Positions 8,668 to 17,942 of a stretch of DNA of 64,000 bases are shown here, piece by piece. The translations under genes were made by a program, and so were the position numbers. The DNA comes from Candidatus Onthenecus intestinigallinarum. Lineage in GTDB: Bacteria > Bacillota > Clostridia > Christensenellales > Aristaeellaceae. Every line of letters starts with the position of its first letter. The stretch's first letter is position 1. The DNA is taken from assembly GCA_018713325.1 (NCBI GenBank), contig DVFJ01000015.1, positions 1 through 64,000 of the forward strand, in the 5' to 3' direction. The notes beneath the pieces were generated by a model, which saw only the letters and a list, made by a program, of their open reading frames with translations, ran no database searches and was not told the origin of the DNA.

Positions 8668-10548
8668 TCAAAGGCGCGCGCGCACGCTCTTGGCGATCTG
8701 TTCGGGCATCAGCCCGCACAGGGCGAGCAGTTCGTCGACGGATCCGTGCGGCACAAATCGATCTCCGACCGTCAGACAGCCGCGCGGCGAGGGGAGCCCC
8801 TCTTCCATGCACATCATGGCGACGGCCTGCCCCAGCCCGCCGGCAGAGACATTTTCCTCGATCACAAAGACCGCGCGGCCGCCGGAGAATGCGCGGCGCA
8901 CGCTCTCCTTGTCCAGCGGCTTGAGCGTCGAGGCGTTGACCACCGCCGCCTCGATGCCTGCGTCGTGCAGCAGCCCGGCCGCGAGCAGCGCATGGCGCAC
9001 CATTCGTCCGTGCGCAATCAGAACGGCCTGTCCTCCCTCGCGCAGCCACTGCCACATGCCGGGCCTGAACGGCTGCGCCTCGCACAGATCGCTCAGGTCG
9101 ATCCCCTCCTTGACATAGCGGATGGCCAGCGGGCCGTCGCAGGCGACGCTCTTTTGCAGCATCTGTGCCAGCTCCGCGTTGCCGCTCGCCTCCCATACCT
9201 GCATATGCGGCATGGACGCAAACATCGCCAGGTCGAACACGCCGTGGTGCGTCTTGCCATCGGAGCCCACCAGGCCCGCGTGGTCGACCAGCAGGCAGAC
9301 GGGCAGTTCCTGCAGGCAGATATCGTGCAGGATCTGATCATATGCGCGCTGCAGGAACGTCGAATACACCGCAAAATAGGGACGCATCCCGCCCCGTGCA
9401 AGGCCGGCCGCCATGGTGACGGCGTGCTCCTCCGCGATGCCGACGTCAAAAAAACGCTCCTTGTGGCGGTTCACAAAGGGCAAAAGCCCGGTGCCCGAGG
9501 TCATGGCCGCCGTGATGGCGACAATGCGCGCATTCGCATCGGCCATCTGCGTCAACGTATCGCCGATGACGACGCCCGTCCCCGGCAACGCCGGCTGCTT
9601 CTTCTGTGCGCCATCCTCCAGGAAAAACGGGGCGATGCCATGATACTTCTCCGGCTTGCGCTCCGCGCGCTCATATCCGCGTCCCTTGCAAGTGATCACG
9701 TGAATGAGGATCGGCGTATCCGTCACCTTCTTGGCCTGGGCGAGCACGTGTTCCATCATTGCGATGTCGTGCCCGTCGATCGGGCCGAGGTAGCGGAAGC
9801 CCAGCGACTCAAAGAATTCGCCGTGCACCCAGAAGTGCTTGACGGCATTTTTCATCGTTTCCAGGCGCGCTGCCGCGCGCAGGCCGATGAACGGGATGCG
9901 CTCGATGCCGCGCTTGACCGCCTTCTTGGTGCCTCGCCAGCTTGCGCTCGAGCGCAGCTTGGTCAGGTGATTGGCCATCGCGCCGACGTTGCGCGAGATG
10001 GACATCTCGTTGTCGTTGAGCACGACGATCAGCCGCGTGGCCCGCCCGTTTTCCTCGTTGAAGTTGCCCGCATCGTTCATGGCCTCGTAGCACATGCCGC
10101 CGGTCAGTGCGCCGTCGCCCACGACCGCCACGACATGATAGTCCTCGCCCGCTATATCGCGCGCCCTGGCAAGGCCCAGCGCGGAGGAAATCGCCGTTGC
10201 GGAGTGACCCGTATCGAACACGTCGTGCTCGCTTTCCGCCCTGGAGGGAAATCCGCTCAGGCCGCCATAGGTGCGCAGCGTGTGAAAGGCATCCAGACGC
10301 CCCGTCAGCAGTTTATGGGCGTACGTCTGATGTCCCACGTCGAAGATCAGCTTGTCCCGCCCGCTATCGAACACGCGATGCAGAGCCACCGTCAGATCGA
10401 CAATGCCGAGGTTGGAGGCCAGATGGCCTCCGGTTTCCGATACGGTATCGATGATCTCCTGGCGCAATTCACCTGCAAGCTGCTCCAGCTCGGGTGTGGA
10501 CAGGCGCTTCAGGTCCTGCGGTCCCCGGATCTTAGAAAGTATTTCCAT
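8668..10548 (-). CDS. dxs: 1-deoxy-D-xylulose-5-phosphate synthase
   Basis: First enzyme of the MEP isoprenoid pathway; condenses pyruvate and glyceraldehyde 3-phosphate using thiamine diphosphate. The ThDP/Mg motif GDGALTGG starts near residue 144 and continues to the conserved Asn around 160. VGHQTYAHK is near 71-79. The catalytic glutamate region AEEHAVTMAAGLA is in the middle domain. Length is 626 residues. It clusters with the prenyl synthase gene ispA 0.6 kb upstream, but a terminator lies between the two units. Confidence 0.97.
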   Translation of the reverse strand: MEILSKIRGPQDLKRLSTPELEQLAGELRQEIIDTVSETGGHLASNLGIVDLTVALHRVFDSGRDKLIFDVGHQTYAHKLLTGRLDAFHTLRTYGGLSGFPSRAESEHDVFDTGHSATAISSALGLARARDIAGEDYHVVAVVGDGALTGGMCYEAMNDAGNFNEENGRATRLIVVLNDNEMSISRNVGAMANHLTKLRSSASWRGTKKAVKRGIERIPFIGLRAAARLETMKNAVKHFWVHGEFFESLGFRYLGPIDGHDIAMMEHVLAQAKKVTDTPILIHVITCKGRGYERAERKPEKYHGIAPFFLEDGAQKKQPALPGTGVVIGDTLTQMADANARIVAITAAMTSGTGLLPFVNRHKERFFDVGIAEEHAVTMAAGLARGGMRPYFAVYSTFLQRAYDQILHDICLQELPVCLLVDHAGLVGSDGKTHHGVFDLAMFASMPHMQVWEASGNAELAQMLQKSVACDGPLAIRYVKEGIDLSDLCEAQPFRPGMWQWLREGGQAVLIAHGRMVRHALLAAGLLHDAGIEAAVVNASTLKPLDKESVRRAFSGGRAVFVIEENVSAGGLGQAVAMMCMEEGLPSPRGCLTVGDRFVPHGSVDELLALCGLMPEQIAKSVRARL

Positions 10549-10616
10549 GCATTACACACTCCGTCCCGTACCATGCAGCGTCTTCAGGCCGCCTCCGTAT
10601 CTGATGTCGGCGCGGC

Positions 10617-10642
10617 AAAAAGGCGGGCGTTTTTCGCCCGCC
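10617..10642 (-). terminator. Terminator of the asp23-to-yuiD operon
   Basis: GGCGGGCG (10622-10629) pairs with CGCCCGCC (10635-10642) around a 5-base loop, and TTTTT follows on the minus strand. It lies 33 bp after the yuiD stop and before dxs. Confidence 0.9.
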
Positions 10643-10674
10643 ATCGGCTTGTCCGGCGATTGAAAGACGCGGCC

Positions 10675-11121
10675 TCATCCCAGCAGTACGCCTATCAGCA
10701 CGCCCAAAAGCGCGCCCGCGGCGACCTGCACAGGCGTATGTCCGATGAGTTCCTTGAGCTTTTCCTCGTCCCAGCCCTGTCCGCTCTTGAACATATCCTC
10801 CACAATCCGGTTGAGCACGGCGGCCTGACGGCCCGCCGCCCTGCGCACGCCCGCGGCATCGTACATGACGATCAGCGTAAAGCACACCGACAGGGCGAAG
10901 ATGGACGAGGTTGCCCCATTGTGAAAGCCGATCGCCGTGGTGATTGCGCACACGAAGGCCGAATGCGAGCTGGGCATACCGCCCGCCCCCATCAGACGAT
11001 GCACGTCAAACCTCTTTTGCAGCACCAGCGTCAGTAGGACCTTGATGACCTGCGCGGCCAGCCAAGCGGTCAATCCCGCCCAAAGGATCCGATTTTCAAA
11101 GGCTTCGAACACCGTCTCCAC
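10675..11121 (-). CDS. Divergent PAP2 family membrane protein (YuiD type)
   Basis: Small integral membrane protein of the divergent PAP2 (DUF212) family, about 148 residues. PSSHSAFVCAITTAIG matches the PAP2-like phosphatase signature. Several hydrophobic helices are present. The start is GTG 11121, seven bases after AAGGAGGG. The open frame continues upstream, but only through the end of ispA. Its place directly after ispA suggests a role with prenyl phosphates, but the substrate is not known to me. Confidence 0.85.
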   Translation of the reverse strand: METVFEAFENRILWAGLTAWLAAQVIKVLLTLVLQKRFDVHRLMGAGGMPSSHSAFVCAITTAIGFHNGATSSIFALSVCFTLIVMYDAAGVRRAAGRQAAVLNRIVEDMFKSGQGWDEEKLKELIGHTPVQVAAGALLGVLIGVLLG

Positions 11122-11134
11122 CGTTGTTCCCTCC

Positions 11135-12043
11135 TTATGCGCGGCGGGCGCGCAGATTTTGCACAAAGGCACGCAGATAGTCCGCCTGTTCGCCAAAGAT
11201 ATCCAGCGATGCGAGCGCCTGCGACCAGAGCGCATCCGCCATGTCGTGCGCGCGCCGCACGCCATACAGCGCGGGCCACGTCATCTTCCCGCGCTCCGCA
11301 TCCATGCCGGTCGCCTTGCCCAGGCTCGCCGCATCGCCCTCGATGTCGAGCAGGTCGTCCTGAATCTGGAAGGCAATGCCGACGCTTTGCCCGAACGTCT
11401 CCAGCGCCCGCAGGGTCGGCTCGTCCGAGCCCGCGATGCTGGCCGCGGCCAGCAGGGGTGCGGTCAGCAGGTCCGCCGTCTTGTGCCGGTGAATGTAGGA
11501 AAGCGCGGCTTCGTCCATCTGCCGGTGCTCATACAGCAGGTCGATGCTCTGCCCCGCGATCATCCCCGTCACGCCCGCGCGCGCGGCGATGACCGCCATG
11601 GCGCGCACGTGCCCCTCCAGGTGCTGCGGGTAGCGCATCGCATTTTGCAGCATGCACTCAAAGGCGAAGTTCAGCAGCCCGTCGCCTGCCAGGATGGCAG
11701 GGCCTACGCCGTATACCCTGTGATTGGTGGGCTTTCCGCGCCGCAGGTCGTCGTCGTCCATGCCCGGCAGGTCGTCGTGGATCAGCGAATACGTATGGAT
11801 CATCTCCAGCGCGCAGGCCGGGCACAGCGCCTCCTGGAGATCGACGTTCAGCATATCCGCCGTCGCCAGCAGAAGCACCGGCCTGACCCGCTTGCCGCCG
11901 GCCAGCAGGCTGTAGCGCATGCTCTCGCACAGCCCTTGCGGGATCTTTCCATCCTCCCAAACGGCCTGCGCCTCGGGCAACAGTGCGCGCAGTCCTGCCT
12001 CTACGCGCGCGATATACAGGGCATTTTTCGCTTCATAGTTCAT
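11135..12043 (-). CDS. ispA: Polyprenyl synthase, farnesyl diphosphate synthase type
   Basis: Condenses isopentenyl diphosphate with allylic diphosphates. The first aspartate-rich motif DDLPGMDDDDLRRG is at residues 90-103. The second, DDLLDIEGD, is about 140 residues later. The 302-residue length is typical of IspA. The gene overlaps xseB by 4 bp, as in many Firmicutes (xseA-xseB-ispA). Chain length (C15 or C20) cannot be decided from sequence reading alone. Confidence 0.95.
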   Translation of the reverse strand: MNYEAKNALYIARVEAGLRALLPEAQAVWEDGKIPQGLCESMRYSLLAGGKRVRPVLLLATADMLNVDLQEALCPACALEMIHTYSLIHDDLPGMDDDDLRRGKPTNHRVYGVGPAILAGDGLLNFAFECMLQNAMRYPQHLEGHVRAMAVIAARAGVTGMIAGQSIDLLYEHRQMDEAALSYIHRHKTADLLTAPLLAAASIAGSDEPTLRALETFGQSVGIAFQIQDDLLDIEGDAASLGKATGMDAERGKMTWPALYGVRRAHDMADALWSQALASLDIFGEQADYLRAFVQNLRARRA

Positions 12044-12282
12044 TTCCCCACCTCAAACGGCGTCGCCTCTTTTTCGTCCTTCGCTCCGGCGCGGATCTGT
12101 TCGACACGCTGCTGAGCGCCCTGCAGCATGGCGCTCAGTTCGCCGTAGAGCGCCATGCCCTCTTCATACGCGCTCAACGCCTGCTCCAGCGTCATGGAGC
12201 CGTCCTCCATCCCGGCGGCCAGCGCCTCGAGCTTCTCCAGCCCCTCTTCAAACGTCGGCCTTGCCTTTTTCTTCGCAGGCAT
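12040..12282 (-). CDS. xseB: Exodeoxyribonuclease VII small subunit
   Basis: Binds XseA to form exonuclease VII. The 80-residue all-helical protein has the family pattern FEEGLEKLEALAAGMEDG followed by LEQALSAYEEGM. The start is ATG 12282, six bases after GGAGGG. An ATG two codons earlier is too close to that site. The gene overlaps xseA upstream by about 35 bp and ispA downstream by 4 bp, so translational coupling is likely. Confidence 0.95.
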   Translation of the reverse strand: MPAKKKARPTFEEGLEKLEALAAGMEDGSMTLEQALSAYEEGMALYGELSAMLQGAQQRVEQIRAGAKDEKEATPFEVGK

Positions 12283-13468
12283 GCGCATCCCTCCAATCCT
12301 TCACCTCAGCCTGCGCCTGCCCGGCGGCCAGGTGGAGCGTAATCCGGTCTCCTATGGCCAGGCGGCGAGCCGGCCGGCCGGCCCGCGTCACATAGGCATA
12401 GCCGCGCGCCAGAACCCCTTTGGGGCTGAGCGCATCCAGCCTCCCCCTCGCGGATCGCAGCGCCTCCTCGCGCGCCTTGCACGCGCGCGCCATATGCGTA
12501 TCCAGCAACGTGCGCGCATGCAAGAGCTGCTCGCGCCGCCTTTCCAGTGCGCGCGCAGGGCCGTACGCCTGAATCACCGCGTGTGCGTGCGCCATGCGCG
12601 CGCTCCAGCCCTGCAGGCGCACTCGCATGCGCTGATCGAGCAGCATCGCGCTTCCATCCAGCGCGGCGCTCAGTTCTTCCCCGGACGGCACCACGCGCTC
12701 CGCCGCCGCGGACGGAGTCGGCGCGCGCAAATCCGCGACAAAATCCGCAATGGTAAAGTCCGTCTCGTGTCCGACCGCCGAAACGACGGGCTTTTTGCAC
12801 GCAAAGATCGCGCGCGCAACGGCCTCCTCATTGAAGGCCCACAGCTCCTCCAGGGAGCCGCCGCCGCGTCCGACGATGATGACGTCGACCGAGTCCAGCG
12901 CGTCCAGCGTGCGCAGCGCCCGGACGATCTCGCCCGGCGCGGCCTCGCCCTGCACGCTGGCCGGGCAGAGCAGCAGGCGCACGCCCGGATTGCGGCGCGT
13001 GGCGACGCTGATGATGTCGCGCACCGCCGCCCCGGTCGCCGAGGTCACGACGCCCACCGTGCGCGGCAGCAGCGGCAGGGGCTTTTTGAGCGAGGCGTCG
13101 AACAGTCCCTCCTGCTGGAGGGCGGCCTTGAGCTGCTCAAAGCGCAAATACAGGTCGCCCACGCCGTCCGGACGCATGGACTGCGCACAGAACTGATATT
13201 GCCCCGTCTGCGCATAGAGGCTGACCGAGCCCTCGAGCACGACGCGCATGCCGTCGCGCGGCTCCATGCGCAGGTCGAACGCATGCTGGCGAAACATCAC
13301 GCACGCGATGCGCGCGCCCTCATCCTTCAGGGAGAAATACAGATGGCCGGAGGGCGCATGCCGCTTGAAATTGCTGATCTCCCCGCGCAGCGACAGGCTG
13401 CGCAGCATCGGATCGGACGCGAGCGTACGCCGCACGTATTCGTTGAGCTGGGATACCGATACGACCAC
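12248..13468 (-). CDS. xseA: Exodeoxyribonuclease VII large subunit
   Basis: Catalytic subunit of exonuclease VII, which degrades single-stranded DNA from both ends. An N-terminal OB-fold covers about residues 5-100. The catalytic domain contains IIVGRGGGSLEELWAFN and SAVGHETDFTIADFVAD. Length is 406 residues. It overlaps xseB and starts 18 bp after folD. Confidence 0.97.
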   Translation of the reverse strand: MVVSVSQLNEYVRRTLASDPMLRSLSLRGEISNFKRHAPSGHLYFSLKDEGARIACVMFRQHAFDLRMEPRDGMRVVLEGSVSLYAQTGQYQFCAQSMRPDGVGDLYLRFEQLKAALQQEGLFDASLKKPLPLLPRTVGVVTSATGAAVRDIISVATRRNPGVRLLLCPASVQGEAAPGEIVRALRTLDALDSVDVIIVGRGGGSLEELWAFNEEAVARAIFACKKPVVSAVGHETDFTIADFVADLRAPTPSAAAERVVPSGEELSAALDGSAMLLDQRMRVRLQGWSARMAHAHAVIQAYGPARALERRREQLLHARTLLDTHMARACKAREEALRSARGRLDALSPKGVLARGYAYVTRAGRPARRLAIGDRITLHLAAGQAQAEVKDWRDAHACEEKGKADV

Positions 13469-13486
13469 GCGTCCCCCTCGCTTTCG

Positions 13487-14335
13487 TCACTTTGCCTGCA
13501 TCCGCGCCGCATCGAGCGTGTTTTTCAGCAGCATGGTGATCGTCATCTGGCCCACGCCGCCGGGCACGGGCGTCAAAAATCCCGCGACCTCGCTGACGGA
13601 TTCGAAGTCCACGTCGCCTACGACCTTGCCGTTCACGCGGTTGATGCCCACGTCCACGACCACCGCGCCGGGCTTGACCATGTCGGCGGTGATGAAACCC
13701 GCCTTGCCCACCGCTGCGACGAGGATGTCCGCGCCGCGCGTCACCTGCGCCAGATTTCTCGTGCGGGAATGGCAGACCGTCACCGTCGCATCTTCCGCCA
13801 GCAGGAGCAGCGCCATGGGCTTGCCCACGATGTTGGAGCGCCCCACGACCACCGCGCTGCGCCCGCAGATCGGCACGTCGTAGTGGCGCAGAATCTCCAT
13901 CACGCCGCCCGGCGTGCAGGCGACGAAGCCCTTTTCGCCGTTGAGCAGCCGGCCCGCATTGACGGGCGTGAAGCCGTCCACGTCCTTGCGCGGATCGATC
14001 AGCGCGATGACCGGCGCCGCGTCCAGATGGCGCGGCAGCGGCAGCTGCACCAGAATGCCATGCACCTGCGGGTCCGCGCTCAGCGTGCGCACGGCGTCCT
14101 CCAGTTCCTGCTGCGTGCACTCCGCCGCCAGGCGCAGGACCGTGGAGCGGATGCCCAGCTTTTCGCAGGCGCGCTCCTTGTTGCGCACATAGATCTGGCT
14201 GGCCGGGTCTTCGCCCACGAGCACCACGGCCAGGTGCGGCTTCACGCCCCTGGCCTCCAGCTCCCGCACGCGCAGCGCAAGCTTGTCCCGAACGGCCGCG
14301 GATACGGCCCTGCCGTCCATGAGGGTTGCAGACAT
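13487..14335 (-). CDS. folD: Bifunctional methylenetetrahydrofolate dehydrogenase/cyclohydrolase
   Basis: Interconverts methylene-, methenyl- and formyl-tetrahydrofolate. The active-site stretch SQIYVRNK places Y49 and K53 where the family has its catalytic Tyr and Lys. [14 protein letters not shown] is the Rossmann nucleotide-binding motif. Length is 282 residues. It lies in the nusB-folD-xseA order seen in many Firmicutes, and the window also carries glyA, another one-carbon gene. Confidence 0.97.
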   Translation of the reverse strand: MSATLMDGRAVSAAVRDKLALRVRELEARGVKPHLAVVLVGEDPASQIYVRNKERACEKLGIRSTVLRLAAECTQQELEDAVRTLSADPQVHGILVQLPLPRHLDAAPVIALIDPRKDVDGFTPVNAGRLLNGEKGFVACTPGGVMEILRHYDVPICGRSAVVVGRSNIVGKPMALLLLAEDATVTVCHSRTRNLAQVTRGADILVAAVGKAGFITADMVKPGAVVVDVGINRVNGKVVGDVDFESVSEVAGFLTPVPGGVGQMTITMLLKNTLDAARMQAK

Positions 14336-14339
14336 GTCG

Positions 14340-15287
14340 TCACGCCTCCGTTTCTCTTCTCATCTCCAGGCCGAGCAGCGCGACGCCCACCGCGTTGTCG
14401 CCCGCCAGCTCGGGCCTTGCAAAGTACAGCTCCAGATTCAGCCGTCTGCGCCGCACGCGCTCCGTCAGCAGGGCGCGCAGGTGCGCAGACGAGGCCACGC
14501 CGCCGGCGAGCAGCGCCCTGCGCACGCCCGTCTGTTCCGCGGCGGCCGCGAGCATGCGCAGGATCGAGCGCGCAAGCAGCGAAAAGACCTCCGCCGCCGC
14601 GTCCTGCGGCGAGACGGCGCCTGCGTCGATCAGGCGCAGGATCTTCGTCTCTGCGCCGGAGAGCGAGCAGTTCACGCCGCGCATGCTGACGCCAAGCCGC
14701 TCGCAGGATTGTCCCTGCATCGCGAGCCGTTCCAACGCCGGTCCCGCCGGAAACGGCAACCCCAGCCGCACGCCGACCCGGTCGACCAGCTGGCCCGCAT
14801 GCAGGTCGGTCGAACCGCCCAGCAGCGAAAGCGCCCCGTCGCGGACGCACAGCAGTTCCGTCGTGCCGCCGGACAGGTGCAGAGCCAGGAATTCCCCGCC
14901 GTCCAGGCCGGAATCCACCCGCGCAGCGCGAATATGCCCCTCCTGATGGCTGACGGAAAAAAACGGCACGCGCAGCAACGATGCGGCCGCGCGTGCATGG
15001 CTCTCGCCGGCTTTGAATACCGGCATGTAGGAAGCCTCCGCCGGCCGGGGACGCGTGCTGGCACATATCGCGGCGACCTCGCACCCGGAGAGGTCGCGCA
15101 GCGCCTCCTGCACAAGCTCCGGCAGCGCCGTGACATGCTGAAACAGCCCCTCCGACTGCTGCAGCCCGCGCTCGCCAAGCGGAACGCGCAGCAGGCGGCG
15201 CCGCGAGGTCAGGATCTCTCCCGTCCACGAGACGGCCGCCACCGAGGTCGTATAGCAGCTCGTATCAAAGCCCAGAACGGCTCTCAT
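14340..15287 (-). CDS. TsaD-like protein of the peptidase M22/Kae1 family
   Basis: Paralogue of the tRNA t6A protein TsaD within the ASKHA ATPase fold, 315 residues. HQEGH places two potential metal-binding histidines at 114 and 118, matching the H-x-x-x-H of Tsa[16 protein letters not shown] resembles the C-terminal nucleotide-binding region. From memory, this nusB-folD location belongs to a separate clostridial paralogue rather than to true tsaD. Its start overlaps nusB by 23 bp. Function is not established; a role in t6A synthesis should not be assumed. Confidence 0.75.
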   Translation of the reverse strand: MRAVLGFDTSCYTTSVAAVSWTGEILTSRRRLLRVPLGERGLQQSEGLFQHVTALPELVQEALRDLSGCEVAAICASTRPRPAEASYMPVFKAGESHARAAASLLRVPFFSVSHQEGHIRAARVDSGLDGGEFLALHLSGGTTELLCVRDGALSLLGGSTDLHAGQLVDRVGVRLGLPFPAGPALERLAMQGQSCERLGVSMRGVNCSLSGAETKILRLIDAGAVSPQDAAAEVFSLLARSILRMLAAAAEQTGVRRALLAGGVASSAHLRALLTERVRRRRLNLELYFARPELAGDNAVGVALLGLEMRRETEA

Positions 15288-15690
15288 CTTTTTCGCGCTC
15301 CAGTTTGCGGTTCAGGTTGCCCAGCACGCCATTGATAAAGGCGCCCGACTGCTCTGTGGAATACTTTCGGGCCAGTTCGACCGCCTCGTTGATCGTGACG
15401 GCCGCGGGAATGTCCTCCATACGCAGCAGTTCATAGGCAGCCAGCCGCAGGATGGCCAAATCGACCCGCGCGAGCCGGTCGATCGCCCAATCCTGCGCAA
15501 ACGCGGCAATATACCGGTCGACGTCATGCAGCGCGGCAAAGACGCCCTCCGTGACCGTTTCGATGTACTTTGCGTCATCCCGGTCGGGCACGAATTCAAT
15601 CATGCCGCCGAGGGTTTCCTCGCCCGAGCCGCCCATCATGTGCTCGTAAATCAGTTGCATTGCCGCCTCGCGGGCTGCAGATCGCGCCAT
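15265..15690 (-). CDS. nusB: Transcription antitermination factor NusB
   Basis: Binds boxA RNA with NusE (S10) and supports rRNA antitermination. The 141-residue helical protein begins with MARSAAREAAMQLIYE and ends with AVELARKYSTEQSGAFINGV, the usual NusB C-terminal signature. AGGAG lies just upstream of the ATG. It follows the DUF2273 gene after 47 bp. Confidence 0.95.
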   Translation of the reverse strand: MARSAAREAAMQLIYEHMMGGSGEETLGGMIEFVPDRDDAKYIETVTEGVFAALHDVDRYIAAFAQDWAIDRLARVDLAILRLAAYELLRMEDIPAAVTINEAVELARKYSTEQSGAFINGVLGNLNRKLEREKDESRSGL

Positions 15691-15737
15691 CTTCTTCTCC
15701 TACTCCGTTCCGAATGATCGTTTTTCCTGCGTATCCG

Positions 15738-15971
15738 TTACCGCTCCTGGCGGTGGAACAGGTCCAGCACTCGCCCGATAAAGGCACGCTTGTCCTTCAC
15801 ACCGCCCAGAAACGCGCCCACCGCAAAGCACACGCAGATGAGCAGCGTGCGCCAAAAGCCGATGAGCAAGAGCAAAACCGCCACGACCACGCCCACCAGG
15901 CCCCATGCGATCACGGAAACCGGCGTTCCAGGCGTAAAGGCCTGCGAAAGAATCTTCTTTAACTTTTCCAC
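15738..15971 (-). CDS. DUF2273 small membrane protein
   Basis: A 77-residue protein with two hydrophobic segments (about 18-38 and 43-58) separated by a short turn, followed by a basic tail. This matches the DUF2273 proteins that accompany Asp23 and AmaP. It overlaps amaP by 13 bp. It is likely part of the membrane-anchored Asp23 complex; the exact role is not known. Confidence 0.85.
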   Translation of the reverse strand: MEKLKKILSQAFTPGTPVSVIAWGLVGVVVAVLLLLIGFWRTLLICVCFAVGAFLGGVKDKRAFIGRVLDLFHRQER

Positions 15972-16795
15972 GGGTACCCCTCATCTGCGCTGGTCGCGCC
16001 GTCCTTTTCGTTGTGCACGCCGCCGTCGTCCTCTGCGCCAGGCGCCGGCTCTTCGCTGTGCGCGGCGTCGTCCGAGGCCTGTGAAGCGCGCTCCGGCTCC
16101 TGTTCCGTCGCTTCCTCCTGCGCGGGCTGCGGGGCCTGCACGGGCGCTTCCGGCTCTTTTTTGGGCAGCGGCTCCAGCGTGGGCTCCGTGCTGCGCGGGA
16201 ATGCGGGCGCCGTTTGCAGGCGCGCCGGGATCGCATACGGAGACGCGTTGGACTCCTGCGCATCCGTCGTGTTATCCACAATCACGCGCACCTCGCGCAC
16301 ATCGACCCCCGAACAGGCCTCCAGATACTGCTTGATCTGCTTTTGCAGCGCCGCCACGGCCAGCGGAATGCTGATGTCGGCCGCAAGCGTCACGTGCACA
16401 TCCACTTGAACCGCGTCGCCGTCGCTGCGCAGCGTCGAGGAGACGATCTTCAGTTCGGCATGCTGCGCCAGGCACTTGGCGACAAGGGCCTCCAGCGCCT
16501 TCACGGAGATCTTGACCGTACCGTTTTCATTTTTCTGCACAGCAAAGTTGCGCCGTTGGCCGCGACCGCCCGGCAGGACGATCCACAAGAGCGCCACCGC
16601 GAACGCAGCCACTACCAGCGCGATTGCACACGCGGCGATCCGCTGCCATATGCCGCCCTGGAACCATTCCAGCGCGCCGTTCAGCGCCTGCGCAGTATCC
16701 GTCCGGATGCCGAGCGCCCCCAGCGCCACAGCGGCGCACAGGAAGAGCAGCGCGGCGACGACGATCAGCAGGCGATCCAAAAAGGGATGCTTCAT
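15959..16795 (-). CDS. amaP: Alkaline shock response membrane anchor protein AmaP
   Basis: In Staphylococcus AmaP anchors Asp23 at the membrane. Two transmembrane segments lie near residues 7-30 and 50-72, then an Asp23-like domain with VKISVKALEALVAKCL. About 100 C-terminal residues form a low-complexity Pro/Glu/Ala/Asp-rich acidic tail, longer than I would expect for the family. The start is ATG 16795, nine bases after GGAGG; the ATG three codons upstream touches the ribosome site. Length is 278 residues. Confidence 0.85.
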   Translation of the reverse strand: MKHPFLDRLLIVVAALLFLCAAVALGALGIRTDTAQALNGALEWFQGGIWQRIAACAIALVVAAFAVALLWIVLPGGRGQRRNFAVQKNENGTVKISVKALEALVAKCLAQHAELKIVSSTLRSDGDAVQVDVHVTLAADISIPLAVAALQKQIKQYLEACSGVDVREVRVIVDNTTDAQESNASPYAIPARLQTAPAFPRSTEPTLEPLPKKEPEAPVQAPQPAQEEATEQEPERASQASDDAAHSEEPAPGAEDDGGVHNEKDGATSADEGYPWKS

Positions 16796-16829
16796 CGTTC
16801 TCATCCTCCGTTCATGCGCTGTGCCGGCG

Positions 16830-17327
16830 TCATTCCTGCTTCGGCTCGTCCTCCTGCGCCGCTTCTTCGGGCGCGGCGGTCTCCTCGGCGGCCTTGGCCT
16901 CTACCTGCGCCTGCAGCCGCGCCATCTCCTGGCTCTGCTGCAGCTCCTTGTTTTCCTTCTCAAAGCTGACGCCCATCACGTGTACGTCCACGCTGATGAC
17001 GTGCAGCCCCGTCATGGACTCGACGGACTTACGGATGTTCTCCTGCACATTCTGGCCGACGACCTGGATGGGCATGCCGTAGTCCACCACAATGGACACG
17101 TCGACGGTCACTTCTTCGGCCCCGACCTCGACCTTGACGCCGCGCAGCAGCGAGGACTTGGACTTGCCGCTGAGGATGCCGGAGATCGCGGATGGGCCGG
17201 ACATGCCCGCCACGCCGTCCACCTCGGCGGTCGCCACGCCCACGATGGTCGCGATGACCTCGTTGGCATACGTGATGGTTCCCTTTGCGCTCGTATCTTC
17301 AACGTTTACAGGCAGATTTTCGCTCAT
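16830..17327 (-). CDS. asp23: Asp23/Gls24 family envelope stress protein
   Basis: Cell-envelope-associated stress protein, 165 residues. ITYANEVIATIVGVATAEVD is the Asp23 domain start. The ending is rich in Glu, Ala and Gln and is probably helical. It is the first gene of the operon, with AAGGAGGT eight bases before the ATG and a consensus promoter upstream. It probably works with AmaP and the DUF2273 protein. Confidence 0.92.
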   Translation of the reverse strand: MSENLPVNVEDTSAKGTITYANEVIATIVGVATAEVDGVAGMSGPSAISGILSGKSKSSLLRGVKVEVGAEEVTVDVSIVVDYGMPIQVVGQNVQENIRKSVESMTGLHVISVDVHVMGVSFEKENKELQQSQEMARLQAQVEAKAAEETAAPEEAAQEDEPKQE

Positions 17328-17356
17328 GTTTCTACACCTCCTTGAGGATATACTCT

Positions 17357-17385
17357 AGTATAACAGATTTTTACCGGAATGACAA
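17357..17385 (-). promoter_or_regulatory. Promoter of the asp23-amaP-nusB-folD-xseAB-ispA operon
   Basis: On the minus strand TTGTCA (17385-17380) and TATACT (17362-17357) are separated by exactly 17 bp. It is followed by a short leader and AAGGAGGT before asp23. It lies between the end of spoIIIAH and asp23. Confidence 0.8.
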
Positions 17386-17394
17386 ATCCCAGCT

Positions 17395-17931
17395 TCATTT
17401 TGTCTGGATTATTTTGATATCCTCGGCCGCCTGCTGCGTTTCGTCCACAGTAATATCCAAAATCTGCACAGCCTGTGCGTCCGAGAGCGTCCCGCCGCCG
17501 ACCACGACCGTCACGCTGCCGGGCTTGGCCGACACCAGCGTGCTCTCGAATCCGCGCGCCTTAAGCAGCGCTTCCAAGCTCGTCTCCGTCTCCATGGATT
17601 GCACCAGCGCGAGCTTTTGCGCCTGCGCCTGCGCAATGGTTTCAGCCCCGGCGCTCTCGTCGGCGATGATCTCCTCGAGCATGCTCAGCTCCTGTGCCCG
17701 CGCGCTCGCCCGCTCCTGCTGATAGGCGGCGAAGGTATCCTGCGCCGCCGGCGTCGGACTCGGCTGCGCCGTCGGCCTCTCGCCCTCGATGCGCACGACC
17801 GACACCTCGCCGCCGATCGGCTCCGTCGCCGCCTTGCGGTAATTGATGTAGCCCGAAACCACGAGCAGTCCCAGCAGCGTCAGCAGCATCGCCGTCTTTC
17901 CGTCGAGAAATCCCCTCTTTTTCTTTTCCAT
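17395..17931 (-). CDS. spoIIIAH: Stage III sporulation protein AH
   Basis: Mother-cell component of the SpoIIIA-SpoIIQ channel linking mother cell and forespore. One N-terminal transmembrane segment is at about residues 12-30, then a helical stretch (AAYQQERASARAQELSMLEE) and the ring-forming domain containing ARGFESTLVSAKPGSVTVVV. The start is ATG 17931, seven bases after GGAGG. An open frame continues upstream inside spoIIIAG. Length is 178 residues. It is last in the spoIIIA operon. Confidence 0.92.
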   Translation of the reverse strand: MEKKKRGFLDGKTAMLLTLLGLLVVSGYINYRKAATEPIGGEVSVVRIEGERPTAQPSPTPAAQDTFAAYQQERASARAQELSMLEEIIADESAGAETIAQAQAQKLALVQSMETETSLEALLKARGFESTLVSAKPGSVTVVVGGGTLSDAQAVQILDITVDETQQAAEDIKIIQTK

Positions 17932-17942
17932 GCCCTTCCCTC

